Assembly: GCF_030137545.1 (NCBI RefSeq)
Contig: NZ_JARUVL010000001.1
Span: 62,001-126,000, forward strand
Direction of reading: 5' to 3'
Origin: Virgibacillus sp. LDC-1
GTDB taxonomy: Bacteria > Bacillota > Bacilli > Bacillales > Amphibacillaceae
Length of the DNA: 64,000 nucleotides
A program made the position numbers and the translations under genes. Below are positions 37,209-45,628 of this stretch, in pieces. How positions within the stretch are numbered: the first letter of the stretch is position 1; every line of letters starts with the position of its first letter. Below the pieces are notes generated by a model that saw only the letters and a list, made by a program, of their open reading frames with translations, did not search any database and had not been told where the DNA came from.

Positions 37209-38306
37209 ATGTCAACAGTGCATTTATCAGAAATAACGAAGCAATTTGGTAGTGTAGAGGCAGTTAAGAAATTAGAGTTGACGATTAAAGAAGGCGAGTT
37301 TTTCACATTTCTAGGACCTAGTGGATGTGGAAAAACAACAACTCTTCGTATGATTGCCGGCTTCTACTACCCTACAAAAGGTAAAGTCAAATTCAATGAG
37401 AAGGATATGACTACCGTTCCACCAGAAAAAAGGAATACAGGCATGGTGTTTCAAAACTATGCATTGTTCCCTCATATGACCGTCTTCGAAAATGTAGCTT
37501 TTGGCCTTAAAGTAAGAAAAGTGAGTAAAGCTGAAATTAAAAAACGTGTAGAGGAAGTTCTTAAAAAAGTTCGACTTGATCAATATATTGAACGGCAAGT
37601 TAGCCAGTTAAGTGGTGGACAGCAGCAGCGTGTCGCACTTGCTCGTGCATTAGTAATCGAACCAGATATTCTATTGTTAGACGAACCTTTAAGTAATCTT
37701 GATGCACGATTGCGTGATGAAATGCGGGCAGAGATTTTACGCTTACAGCGAGAGTATGGGATTACAACGATTTATGTTACGCATGATCAAGTTGAGGCAT
37801 TGTCGATGAGTGATCGAATTGCCGTGTTTAATTTTGGTGAATGTCAGCAAGTAGGTACACCAACTGAAATTTATAATGAGCCAGTAAATGACTTTGTCGC
37901 TGAATTTATTGGCGAAACAAATTTACTTCCAATTCAATTTGAACAAAAAACAGAAAATCAAATCATTTACCATTCAGAGCAACTAAATGGTGCTGTGCAT
38001 GTACAAAATACAACAGGAAACATTGCGAAGCATGAAGAAAGCGATGCATTGTTAATGTCGATTCGTCCAGAGGCAATAATGGTATCCACAGAGGAATTAA
38101 CAGGGGAAAATGTTTTTTCTGGAACGGTTGAACTCGTTCAGTTTACTGGTGCAGCTGTTCATACGACTGTAATGGTAAATAATTCGATTAAGATCCAGAC
38201 GACTGGCTTGAATCAAGGGCCAAGTACATATTTAAAAGCAGGTACGACAGTATACGTGAAGCTGCCAGCAGACCAAATTAGAGTGGTTCCAAAGGCAAAG
38301 GAGTGA
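37209..38306 (+). CDS. ABC importer ATPase (importer 1)
   Basis: The start at 37209 follows GGGAG by nine bases. The 365-residue protein has Walker A GPSGCGKTT, Q-loop VFQNYALFPHM, signature LSGGQQQRVALARAL, Walker B and an H-loop (YVTHDQVEALSMSDR). The C-terminal third is a TOBE-type regulatory region, as in PotA/FbpC/MalK-like proteins. It energises uptake together with the fused permease directly downstream. One ATPase must form a homodimer under the single two-domain permease. Confidence 0.92.
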   Translation: MSTVHLSEITKQFGSVEAVKKLELTIKEGEFFTFLGPSGCGKTTTLRMIAGFYYPTKGKVKFNEKDMTTVPPEKRNTGMVFQNYALFPHMTVFENVAFGLKVRKVSKAEIKKRVEEVLKKVRLDQYIERQVSQLSGGQQQRVALARALVIEPDILLLDEPLSNLDARLRDEMRAEILRLQREYGITTIYVTHDQVEALSMSDRIAVFNFGECQQVGTPTEIYNEPVNDFVAEFIGETNLLPIQFEQKTENQIIYHSEQLNGAVHVQNTTGNIAKHEESDALLMSIRPEAIMVSTEELTGENVFSGTVELVQFTGAAVHTTVMVNNSIKIQTTGLNQGPSTYLKAGTTVYVKLPADQIRVVPKAKE

Positions 38307-38313
38307 CATGCAT

Positions 38314-39999
38314 ATGTTAAACGCAGAAAAAAGAAAAACGATTCTACTGTTAATACCTGTTGCCTTAATTCTAATTGGCTATGTACTGTACCCATCGATC
38401 GAAACGATGCTAGAAAGCTTTAAGAAAAATGGTGTTTTTTCATTACAAAACTATCAGGACTTTTTCGGAGCTAAATCAGCAGCAAATTTTGAAGCACTTT
38501 GGAATTCCGTATATATTTCTTTGTTATCAGTCTTTTTTAGTGCATTAATTGGTGTTCCATTAGCATTTGTTTTTAATCGATATGATTTTCCAGGTCGGCA
38601 ATTTTTTTCGAATATCGCAATTATGCCGATTGTTTTGCCTTCACTTGTTGGCGTTATGGCGTTCATGTTTTTATATGGAGAAGCAGGACTTGTTCCAAAT
38701 GCGATAAAAGACATACTTCATTTAGAAAATGTCCCATTTAGTATTGGAGGCATTTCAGGAATATTAATTGTCCATGCATATACGATGTATCCGTATTTCT
38801 ATATGACGACATCTTCTGCCTTAAACAATCTTGATCCGTCACTTGAAGAAGCCGCGTTTAATCTAGGTTCAAGTCGATTTAAAGTGTTTTGGAAGGTTAC
38901 TTTTCCATTATTAACACCCGGGCTTGTGGCCGCATCGCTTTTAGTGTTCATGGTTTCCATGGCTTCTTTTAGTGCGCCATTTTTACTTGCGGGAGGCTAC
39001 CGTGTATTAAGCTTACAAATTTATTTTTCTAAAATAAATGGTGATTTAGAAATGGCTGCCACACAATCGGTTATTCTATCCGTTGTATCGATTTCTTTCT
39101 TGTTGTTCATGCGCTGGTATCAAGGAAGAAAGGATTATCGCATGGCAAGCAAGGGAATTGGGGCACATCGCAGTGAGGTAAATAACCCGCTTTTAAAATG
39201 GTCGATGGTAACACTCGGAATTATCGCGATGATTGTTCTCCTATTACCACATGTCACATTATTAGTATTGTCTTTAGTGCCAGAGGGGGCTTGGACATGG
39301 CAAACATATCCAACAGCATTTAGCCTCGAAAACTTTAAATTGCTCTTTGAAGATCCGAATATTTGGGATCCAGTCAAGCATAGTTTGATCATGTCATTTC
39401 TTGCTTGTTTTGGAGTCTTTATCTTTGGAATTATCACCTCCTATGCTTTAGTAAAACGAAAATTTATCGGGAAAAACCTACTCGATATTTTAGTAATGAT
39501 TCCGTGGGCACTACCAGCAACAGTTGTTGGGATGAACTTAATTTTGGCATTTAACGAACCATCTGTCTTTTCTTTTGGGAAAATTTTAGTAGGAACATTT
39601 TGGATTTTACCGTTAGCCTATTTTGTGCGATTTTTACCATTAGTTGTACGATCAACGAATGCCGTTCTAGAACAAATGGATGATTCCATTGAAGAAGCTG
39701 CACAAAATTTAGGAGCAAAATGGTTTTATACATTTCGCCGTGTTGTGATTCCAATCATAATGCCCGGCGTATTAAGTGGGACCTTGTTGGCGTTTGTGCA
39801 AGCAGTCGGCGAATTTCCAACTTCCGTATTACTGTACACGTTAGGTAATAGGCCAATTTCGATTGAGATTATGAACCAGCTGCGCATGTTTAACTTAGGG
39901 CAAGCAGCAGCATATGGAATGATTCAGGTAGGTCTCATCGCAATCGTAATGTTCATTGCTTATCGATTCTTTGGGGTTAAAACCGAAAACACTTTGTAG
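38314..39999 (+). CDS. Fused two-domain ABC importer permease (importer 1)
   Basis: I prefer the ATG at 38314, ten bases after GGAG; the ATG at 38308 would be only four bases away. The protein has about 560 residues and 12 membrane helices, in two repeats that each carry an EAA loop (EEAAFNLGSSRFK and EEAAQNLGAKWFY). This fused form is typical of AfuB, SfuB and ThiP permeases. It completes importer 1. The lyase gene follows nearly 300 bp later, so it may be under separate control. Confidence 0.9.
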   Translation: MLNAEKRKTILLLIPVALILIGYVLYPSIETMLESFKKNGVFSLQNYQDFFGAKSAANFEALWNSVYISLLSVFFSALIGVPLAFVFNRYDFPGRQFFSNIAIMPIVLPSLVGVMAFMFLYGEAGLVPNAIKDILHLENVPFSIGGISGILIVHAYTMYPYFYMTTSSALNNLDPSLEEAAFNLGSSRFKVFWKVTFPLLTPGLVAASLLVFMVSMASFSAPFLLAGGYRVLSLQIYFSKINGDLEMAATQSVILSVVSISFLLFMRWYQGRKDYRMASKGIGAHRSEVNNPLLKWSMVTLGIIAMIVLLLPHVTLLVLSLVPEGAWTWQTYPTAFSLENFKLLFEDPNIWDPVKHSLIMSFLACFGVFIFGIITSYALVKRKFIGKNLLDILVMIPWALPATVVGMNLILAFNEPSVFSFGKILVGTFWILPLAYFVRFLPLVVRSTNAVLEQMDDSIEEAAQNLGAKWFYTFRRVVIPIIMPGVLSGTLLAFVQAVGEFPTSVLLYTLGNRPISIEIMNQLRMFNLGQAAAYGMIQVGLIAIVMFIAYRFFGVKTENTL

Positions 40000-40290
40000 C
40001 CCGTTCTGGGTAATGAGAGGAAAATGTTGGTGGAGACTTGAGCGAGCATTTGGAAAGAGTTGCTGGGGTCAATCAAGCTGGAGTTGAGTCAGGTGGGAAT
40101 GTGTTAGATTCAATTGAGAAGTAGTTGGAATTGATCGAGTGCAATGTAAGTCTCTCAATCTCGAATCTTCAATATAGTTGAACGCTAGCTAATGTTCAAA
40201 ATCAATTTTATCTAGTTTCAAGAGTTAAAGCTAGATAACAAGAAGGCTAAATAAACGACAATCACAATGTAAACTTGAGGTGCTTTATAA
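40000..40290 (+). repeat. Intergenic region with decayed relatives of the 21-bp repeats
   Basis: Repeat-like cores TGAGCGAG, CAATCAAG, CAATTGAG and TGATCGAG appear between 40040 and 40140. The last two are exactly 21 bp apart and the one before is about 41 bp away. This looks like an eroded array related to those at 31600, 41761 and 62068. No promoter or terminator was identified with confidence. Confidence 0.4.
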
Positions 40291-41703
40291 ATGAGTTCAT
40301 TTAAAGATCAGTTTGAGCAAGCAGACGGTTTGAAATTTCCTGGGAAAACATATGTAGAAACATTACTTCAGCCAGTGTTCTACGATCAGAAAAAGTATCT
40401 ATTTGATGCCATGTTTTTAATTCATAAAGCACATACGACGATGCTTTCCGAACAAGGGATATTATCTAAGTCAGAAGCAGAACAGATATTAAAAGGTGTT
40501 GCAGAAGTTGAAAAAATGGATCGCGCTTCGATTGAGTATTCAGCTGCATACGAGGATTTGTTTTTTTTAGTTGAGTCACGAATAGGTGAAATTATTGGAC
40601 AAGAGCTTGCTGGGAAAATGCATATTGCAAAAAGTAGAAATGATATGGGAGAGGCGATGTATCGGATTGTGCTGCGTAATTATTTACAGGAAACCATTCA
40701 AAATACGGCAGCACTTAGTGAAGCAATCCTAAATCAAGCAGAGCAGCATGTTCATTCGATTATGCCTGCCCATACACATACACAGCCAGCACAGCCGACC
40801 ACGTTTGGTCATTATCTAGTAGCGATTTATGATAGTTTGCAGCGGGATATTGAGCGATTAAAGCATGCATATAACACGGTAAATCAATCTCCAATGGGAG
40901 CAGCGGCGATAACTACTTCTGGATTTCCTATTAATCGTGAGCGGATGGTAGAATTACTTGCTTTTGATGGAATGATAGAGAATTCCTATGATGCAATTGG
41001 TGCTGGAGACTATTTAATCGAGGCAGCGCAAGCGCTTGTAAGTACCATGACAAATATCGGAAGATGGCTACAGGAGTTTCTAAGGATGACTTCCAAGGAA
41101 GTAGGATTATTACGCGTTTCGGATGCGTATGTTCAAATAAGTAGCATTATGCCACAGAAGCGAAACCCTGTTTCTATTGAGCATTCGCGATCGATTGCAT
41201 CGAGTGCAGCGGCAGAGGGATTAGCTGTTGTTCATATGATTCACAATACACCATATGGTGATATTAATGATACAGAAGATGATTTACAGCCGCATTTATA
41301 TAATGGCTATGAAAAAGCAAATCGTGTGTTACGCTTGATGCGCGCGGTTGTACTAACAATAACCTTCAACAAGGAACGAGCACACCAACAAGCAAGAGAA
41401 AACATGATTACGATAACAGAGTTGGCTGATGTTTTAGCACGTGATTATCGTGTGTCGTTTCGAAAGGCACATCATAAAGCAAGTATTATAGCCCAAAAAG
41501 CACAGGCACAACAAAAAGAGCTATATGAAATATCACTTCACCAAGTTAATGAGTGGCTCGAAGATATTGAATTAACGGCAGAGGATTGGCAACAAATCGT
41601 AGATCCAACATGCTTTGTAGAACGTAGAAAAGTAACAGGCGGAACAAATCCTGCAGTTGTATCTGATATGATCCAACGAAGGAGAAAGGTAATGCAAGCA
41701 TAA
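40291..41703 (+). CDS. Argininosuccinate lyase-like enzyme (fumarase/aspartase superfamily)
   Basis: The 470-residue protein has the superfamily signature SSIMPQKRNPVSIEHS with the mobile catalytic serine, HTHTQPAQPTTFGH, and KSRNDMGEAMYR. True ArgH reads RSRNDQ and THLQ at the matching places, so this is a divergent relative. No argG or other arginine gene is nearby. Superfamily members release fumarate from N- or O-succinyl-type substrates. With an importer and a secreted deacetylase next door, a catabolic lyase for an imported conjugate is plausible. It ends at a good terminator. The exact reaction is unknown. Confidence 0.75.
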   Translation: MSSFKDQFEQADGLKFPGKTYVETLLQPVFYDQKKYLFDAMFLIHKAHTTMLSEQGILSKSEAEQILKGVAEVEKMDRASIEYSAAYEDLFFLVESRIGEIIGQELAGKMHIAKSRNDMGEAMYRIVLRNYLQETIQNTAALSEAILNQAEQHVHSIMPAHTHTQPAQPTTFGHYLVAIYDSLQRDIERLKHAYNTVNQSPMGAAAITTSGFPINRERMVELLAFDGMIENSYDAIGAGDYLIEAAQALVSTMTNIGRWLQEFLRMTSKEVGLLRVSDAYVQISSIMPQKRNPVSIEHSRSIASSAAAEGLAVVHMIHNTPYGDINDTEDDLQPHLYNGYEKANRVLRLMRAVVLTITFNKERAHQQARENMITITELADVLARDYRVSFRKAHHKASIIAQKAQAQQKELYEISLHQVNEWLEDIELTAEDWQQIVDPTCFVERRKVTGGTNPAVVSDMIQRRRKVMQA

Positions 41704-41725
41704 TAAAGTATAGTCATGCGGAAAG

Positions 41726-41754
41726 ACGATTTGTTTTAGGACAAATCGTTTTTT
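41726..41754 (+). terminator. Terminator after the lyase gene
   Basis: ACGATTTGT (41726-41734) and ACAAATCGT (41741-41749) form a perfect 9-bp stem followed by six T residues. Confidence 0.85.
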
Positions 41755-41760
41755 CAAATT

Positions 41761-42058
41761 CGAGCGAGAAGCGCCCAAATTCGAGCGAGAAAGCTGTGAA
41801 CTCGAGCGAGACCGAACAAAACTCAATCGAGATCGGATGAAACGATCAAGAATCATCCAATTTCGATCAAGAATCGCTCGAATTCGATCAAGAACCACCC
41901 AAATTCGATCAAGAACCACCCAAATTCGATCGAGAAGCGGGTGAAACGATCAAGAACCATCCAAACTCGATCAAGAACCACTCGAATTCGATCAAGAACC
42001 ACCCAAACTCGATCAAGAAACACTCGAATTTGATCAAGAACCACCCAAATTCAATAAA
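41761..42058 (+). repeat. Array B of 21-bp-period intergenic repeats
   Basis: Cores CGAGCGAG or CGATCAAGAA begin at 41761, 41782, 41803, 41824, 41843, 41864, 41885, 41906, 41927, 41947, 41968, 41989, 42010 and 42031, with a decayed one at 42052. Spacing is 21 bp except one 19 and one 20. Spacers between cores vary, often CCACCCAAATT. The array fills the gap between the lyase terminator and a hairpin ahead of glpQ. The first three units use the GAGCGAG form. Confidence 0.92.
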
Positions 42059-42093
42059 AAATCCCTTCGTCCGAAGTTTGGGCGAGGGGATTC
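42059..42093 (+). other. Hairpin at the end of array B
   Basis: AATCCCTTCGTCC and GGGCGAGGGGATT (ending at 42092) pair with G-U wobble. The following CGCATTTT is weakly T-rich. The sequence from here to the glpQ start at 42346 shows no other clear element. Confidence 0.4.
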
Positions 42094-42345
42094 GCATTTT
42101 CTGTAACTGTTTCCTAGTCTTTTTGCCTGCGATATTAGATATCCTCACTTCATCCCCCTTCCGAACTCCCGCCTCTAATTCATTTGCCCTAAGTAAGCTA
42201 GGCATAATCTATCAATTTTCAGCAATAAAAGGATTCTATCTTGACTATGAAGCTAGCATTAACCATTATTGGAATTATCAAATAATAAAGGAGGGTAGCT
42301 ACATTTTTAAGCGTAGGATTATATTTTGATAGGGAGCTGAAATGA

Positions 42346-43236
42346 ATGAAGAAGGTATTAAGCTTTACAATGGTATTGATGACGTTTCTTTTTACAATGC
42401 TTGCAGGGACAAATCTTGCTTTTGCAGCTTCAGAGCAACCTACTTTAAATCCGAATCGAATACTGAATGTAGCACACCGCGGCGCATCTGGGCATGCCCC
42501 AGAGCATACGATGATAGCCTATGAACTAGGTGAGGAGATGCATGGGGACTATATCGAGCTTGATCTACAAATGACAAAGGATGGCGTACTCATCGCGATG
42601 CATGATGAAAGAGTCGATCGGACAACAAATGGGACAGGCTATGTAAAAGATATGACTTTAGCAGAAATCAAAGCGCTAGATGCAGGTTCTTGGTTTAATG
42701 AGAAATATCCTGATAAAGCAGATCCGGATTTTGTTGGCCTCGAAGTACCGACGCTCGAGGAAGTTGTTCAAGAATTTGGTAGAGGCTCGCGCTACTATAT
42801 TGAAACGAAATCGCCTGAGGTTTATCCAGGGATGGAAGCGGAATTAATCAGAATACTAGAAAAGTATAAGCTACTCGGAGTTAATGGCCCTTCGAGTAAG
42901 GTGCTACTACAATCCTTTAGTCCACAAAGTCTACAAATCCTGCATGAGCTCAATCCCAATGTGCCACTTGTGCAGCTAATTTCCTATAAACAGCCTGCAA
43001 CGATTACAGATGAAGAACTAGAAGAGATTAAAAGCTATGCAGTAGGAATTGGGGCAAGTCATACGAAAATTGACCAGGCCTATGTAGAGAAAGTAAGAGC
43101 ACATGATTTGCTAATGCATCCATATACGGTTAACACACGAGCCGATATGGAAAAAGTACTCGATTGGGGTGTAACAGGAATGTTTACCAACTACCCTGAT
43201 ATATTGAACGATGTTCTTAAAGGCAGAAACGATTAA
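42346..43236 (+). CDS. glpQ: Secreted glycerophosphodiester phosphodiesterase
   Basis: The 296-residue protein starts with a signal peptide (LMTFLFTMLAGTNLAFA) and then a GDPD domain with NVAHRGASGHAPEHT, IELDLQMTKDG and AMHDERVDRTTNG. Size and secretion match Bacillus GlpQ, which releases glycerol-3-phosphate from deacylated phospholipids and glycerol teichoic acids outside the cell. It sits directly upstream of an importer and a phosphatase and near GlpP, so its products are probably taken up by that system. A GGGAG site precedes the start. Confidence 0.9.
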   Translation: MKKVLSFTMVLMTFLFTMLAGTNLAFAASEQPTLNPNRILNVAHRGASGHAPEHTMIAYELGEEMHGDYIELDLQMTKDGVLIAMHDERVDRTTNGTGYVKDMTLAEIKALDAGSWFNEKYPDKADPDFVGLEVPTLEEVVQEFGRGSRYYIETKSPEVYPGMEAELIRILEKYKLLGVNGPSSKVLLQSFSPQSLQILHELNPNVPLVQLISYKQPATITDEELEEIKSYAVGIGASHTKIDQAYVEKVRAHDLLMHPYTVNTRADMEKVLDWGVTGMFTNYPDILNDVLKGRND

Positions 43237-43279
43237 AAGTAATAATTAAATATTGTTAAAAAATTTTGTTTATTTTGTA

Positions 43280-43308
43280 TTTACAAAAATGAAAACGTTT
43301 GCTAAAAT
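43280..43308 (+). promoter_or_regulatory. Promoter of importer 2 operon with embedded cre site
   Basis: TTTACA (43280-43285) and TAAAAT (43303-43308) are spaced 17 bp apart. The spacer contains TGAAAACGTTTGCT (43290-43303), a cre site matching 12 of 14 positions. CcpA bound there would exclude RNA polymerase, so strong catabolite repression is expected. Confidence 0.7.
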
Positions 43309-43342
43309 AAAAACCAATTGAATATCTCTCAGAGAATCCAGG

Positions 43343-43412
43343 AGAAGAGAACTAATTGAAAACCCTTTCTTACTTATCAAGGGGGGCTCTTTCTATTATT
43401 CTCTTCTTTTTT
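43343..43412 (+). promoter_or_regulatory. Candidate attenuator in the importer 2 leader
   Basis: AGAAGAGAA (43343-43351) pairs with TTCTCTTCT (43399-43407), followed by a run of T, with an inner CCCTT/AAGGG stem (43363-43383). Upstream TCTCT at about 43325 could pair with the first arm instead, giving an antiterminated form. As GlpP is encoded at the end of this locus, glycerol-3-phosphate-dependent antitermination is a reasonable hypothesis. Confidence 0.5.
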
Positions 43413-43450
43413 AGGGTTAAGGGAGATATCAAAATAAAGGGGGAACAACA

Positions 43451-44491
43451 TTGAAAAAAGTCTTATTCTACGCACTGTCTGTTTTGTTTTTATTCAGTAT
43501 TTTATTATTATCCGCATGTGCTGGCGATAGCTCAGGGGATGGTGGAGAAGGTGGAGGGGATAAACCAATAACACTTTATTCACCGGAAACACCAGATTTA
43601 ACGAAGGAGCTAGCACAAAAGTATGAAGAGCTGTATGGACAGAAGGTAAATGTTGATTATGCTGGAACGAATGTGTTGGTCAATAAGATGATGGCGGAAA
43701 AAGGGAATCCACAAGCTGATGTTTGGTATGGCGGAGGTGGAATTCTACCATTTGAAGCCGCTGTAGACAAAGATATTATAACAAGCTATATTCCGAAAGA
43801 TGCTGAGGATTGGGAAGTTGTCGAAAATGGCATTAAGATGAAGCATCAGGATGGCTATTATGTTGGAACAGAAATGTTTGTACTCGGGTTCTCTTATAAT
43901 ACAGAGCTCGTTTCAGAGGAAGAAGCACCAAAGACATGGGAGGATTTGCTAGATCCAAAATGGGAAGGAAAAATTCAATTTTCCAATCCAGCAGCATCTG
44001 GTACTGCAACATTAATGGTGTTGAGCTATATGATGGAGCATGGCGAAGAAGCTGGTTGGGAATATTTCCAAAAGCTTGCTGCCCAAGCAAACTCAATTCC
44101 TGATTCTGGTTCTGGTCCAACAAAGGGAGTTGCAATGGGAGAGGCACATATTGGGATTGGCTTTGATTTTATGGCATATGAACACCAAGCAAATGGGGAA
44201 ACCGTTGATTTCGTTGTCCCAGAGAAAACCCCAATCTTAGTAAACCCAATTACACTTGTAAAGGACGCTCCAAATCCAGAGGGCGGAAAAAAATTCATGG
44301 ATTTCATGCTTGAGAAAGAAGCACAGCAAATTTTAGCAGATTGGTACCATATTCCAATTAATCCAGATGTAGAATCAAAAACTCCGTTATCATTGGATAA
44401 GATTAAGGAGCATGCAGTTGATCTAGATATTGATTGGGTTAATGAGAATTATGACCGTATTCGCAATGAGTGGAAAAATAAAATTAACTAA
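43451..44491 (+). CDS. ABC importer solute-binding lipoprotein (importer 2)
   Basis: Translation starts at TTG after an AAAGGGGGAA site. The lipoprotein signal ends in LLSACAGD, and a glycine/aspartate-rich linker follows. The type 2 binding fold (ITLYSPETPDL, PQADVWYGGGG) is of the same AfuA/FbpA-like group as importer 1. In that group AfuA binds hexose phosphates, which is relevant because the operon also encodes a HAD phosphatase and lies next to glpQ and glpP. Glycerol-3-phosphate or a glycerophosphodiester is therefore a plausible ligand. It is first in a four-gene operon. Confidence 0.82.
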   Translation: MKKVLFYALSVLFLFSILLLSACAGDSSGDGGEGGGDKPITLYSPETPDLTKELAQKYEELYGQKVNVDYAGTNVLVNKMMAEKGNPQADVWYGGGGILPFEAAVDKDIITSYIPKDAEDWEVVENGIKMKHQDGYYVGTEMFVLGFSYNTELVSEEEAPKTWEDLLDPKWEGKIQFSNPAASGTATLMVLSYMMEHGEEAGWEYFQKLAAQANSIPDSGSGPTKGVAMGEAHIGIGFDFMAYEHQANGETVDFVVPEKTPILVNPITLVKDAPNPEGGKKFMDFMLEKEAQQILADWYHIPINPDVESKTPLSLDKIKEHAVDLDIDWVNENYDRIRNEWKNKIN

Positions 44492-44506
44492 GGGGAAGTT
44501 GATAGT

Positions 44507-45628
44507 ATGGGGTCAGTTGTAGTCGAACAACTAACAAAGAATTTTTCAGGGGTAACTGTACTTCAAAACATAAATTTGGACATTAAAGAGGGCGAGTTTT
44601 TTGCCCTCCTTGGTCCTTCAGGCTGTGGGAAAACAACGACAATGCGCTGTATAGCCGGTTTTGAAAAACCATCAAGCGGTACGATAAAAATTGGTGATAC
44701 GAATGTGAATAAGCTGGCACCAAATCAACGCAACTGTGGAATGGTGTTTCAGAGCTATGCATTGTTTCCACATATGAATGTATTTGATAATGTTGCTTAC
44801 AGTTTAAACATAAAGCACTTAAGAAAGAGCAATGTGTTCAAAAAGCTTGGCGTTTATACCCGAATGCTTAACAGTAAGATAATGAAGTACCCAAAGGATA
44901 TCGAACAAAAGGTAATGGATATTTTAGCGTATGTTGAGCTTACCGATCATGCAAAAAAACTAACGAGTGAGCTTTCAGGTGGGCAGCAGCAGCGTGTTGC
45001 GTTAGCAAGGGCTTTGGTGATGGAGCCAGATGTGCTTTTAATGGATGAACCATTATCCAACCTTGACTTAAAGCTACGGCATACGATGCGAAACACGATT
45101 CGTAAAATTCAGCAGGATTTAAAGATTACGACCATCTTTGTAACGCATGATCAGGAAGAAGCGATGAGTATGGCTGATCGGGTAGCAGTTATGAAGGATG
45201 GCGAGATCCTGCAAATCGGTACGCCTACAGATCTATATAGTAATCCGAAAACACCGTTTATTGCTGATTTTGTCGGAACATCAAACATTATGCCTGGTAC
45301 GGTGTTAAACCGAGAAAACGGAATGACGACGATTCAAATTGGCAACCAACAAATTAAATCGACGCTTGCAACCGAACTCCAGGAGGTGCAAGTAGTCATT
45401 CGGCCGGAAAATATTAATGTCCTTGATGAGAAGGAAGCCGATTATGATAATGCCTTTGAAGGAATTATCCAGGTTGCGACGTATCTTGGATCAACCGTGC
45501 GTTATGACGTTAAAGTTGGTGAACATGAGTTAGTAGTCGATACGACGTATGAATCTGGAGATAGCATCTTATCCACTGGAGCCAGTGTTAAATTAAGTGT
45601 CTCTCCAGAGAGGGTGTTGCTCATATGA
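44507..45628 (+). CDS. ABC importer ATPase (importer 2)
   Basis: The 373-residue ATPase has Walker A GPSGCGKTT, VFQSYALFPHM, signature LSGGQQQRVALARAL and FVTHDQEEAMSMADR, with a C-terminal TOBE-type region. Compared with the ATPase of importer 1 it has an extra basic stretch of about 25 residues (around KSNVFKKLGVYTRM) between the Q-loop and the signature. That is the helical subdomain that touches the permease. It overlaps the permease gene by 4 bp. Confidence 0.92.
   Translation: MGSVVVEQLTKNFSGVTVLQNINLDIKEGEFFALLGPSGCGKTTTMRCIAGFEKPSSGTIKIGDTNVNKLAPNQRNCGMVFQSYALFPHMNVFDNVAYSLNIKHLRKSNVFKKLGVYTRMLNSKIMKYPKDIEQKVMDILAYVELTDHAKKLTSELSGGQQQRVALARALVMEPDVLLMDEPLSNLDLKLRHTMRNTIRKIQQDLKITTIFVTHDQEEAMSMADRVAVMKDGEILQIGTPTDLYSNPKTPFIADFVGTSNIMPGTVLNRENGMTTIQIGNQQIKSTLATELQEVQVVIRPENINVLDEKEADYDNAFEGIIQVATYLGSTVRYDVKVGEHELVVDTTYESGDSILSTGASVKLSVSPERVLLI

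Noticed and set aside
35975-39999. Ferric iron importer
   Set aside because: The family includes iron transporters, but the ROK regulator, the deacetylase and lack of Fur-box-like sequence argue for an organic substrate. It remains possible.
41761-42058. CRISPR array
   Set aside because: Conserved cores are only about 10 bp, spacers are 10-11 bp, and no cas genes are present. The dimensions do not fit a CRISPR array.
41572-42205. Minus-strand ORFs with repeated FLIEFGW-type peptides
   Set aside because: These are translations of the 21-bp array, not genes.
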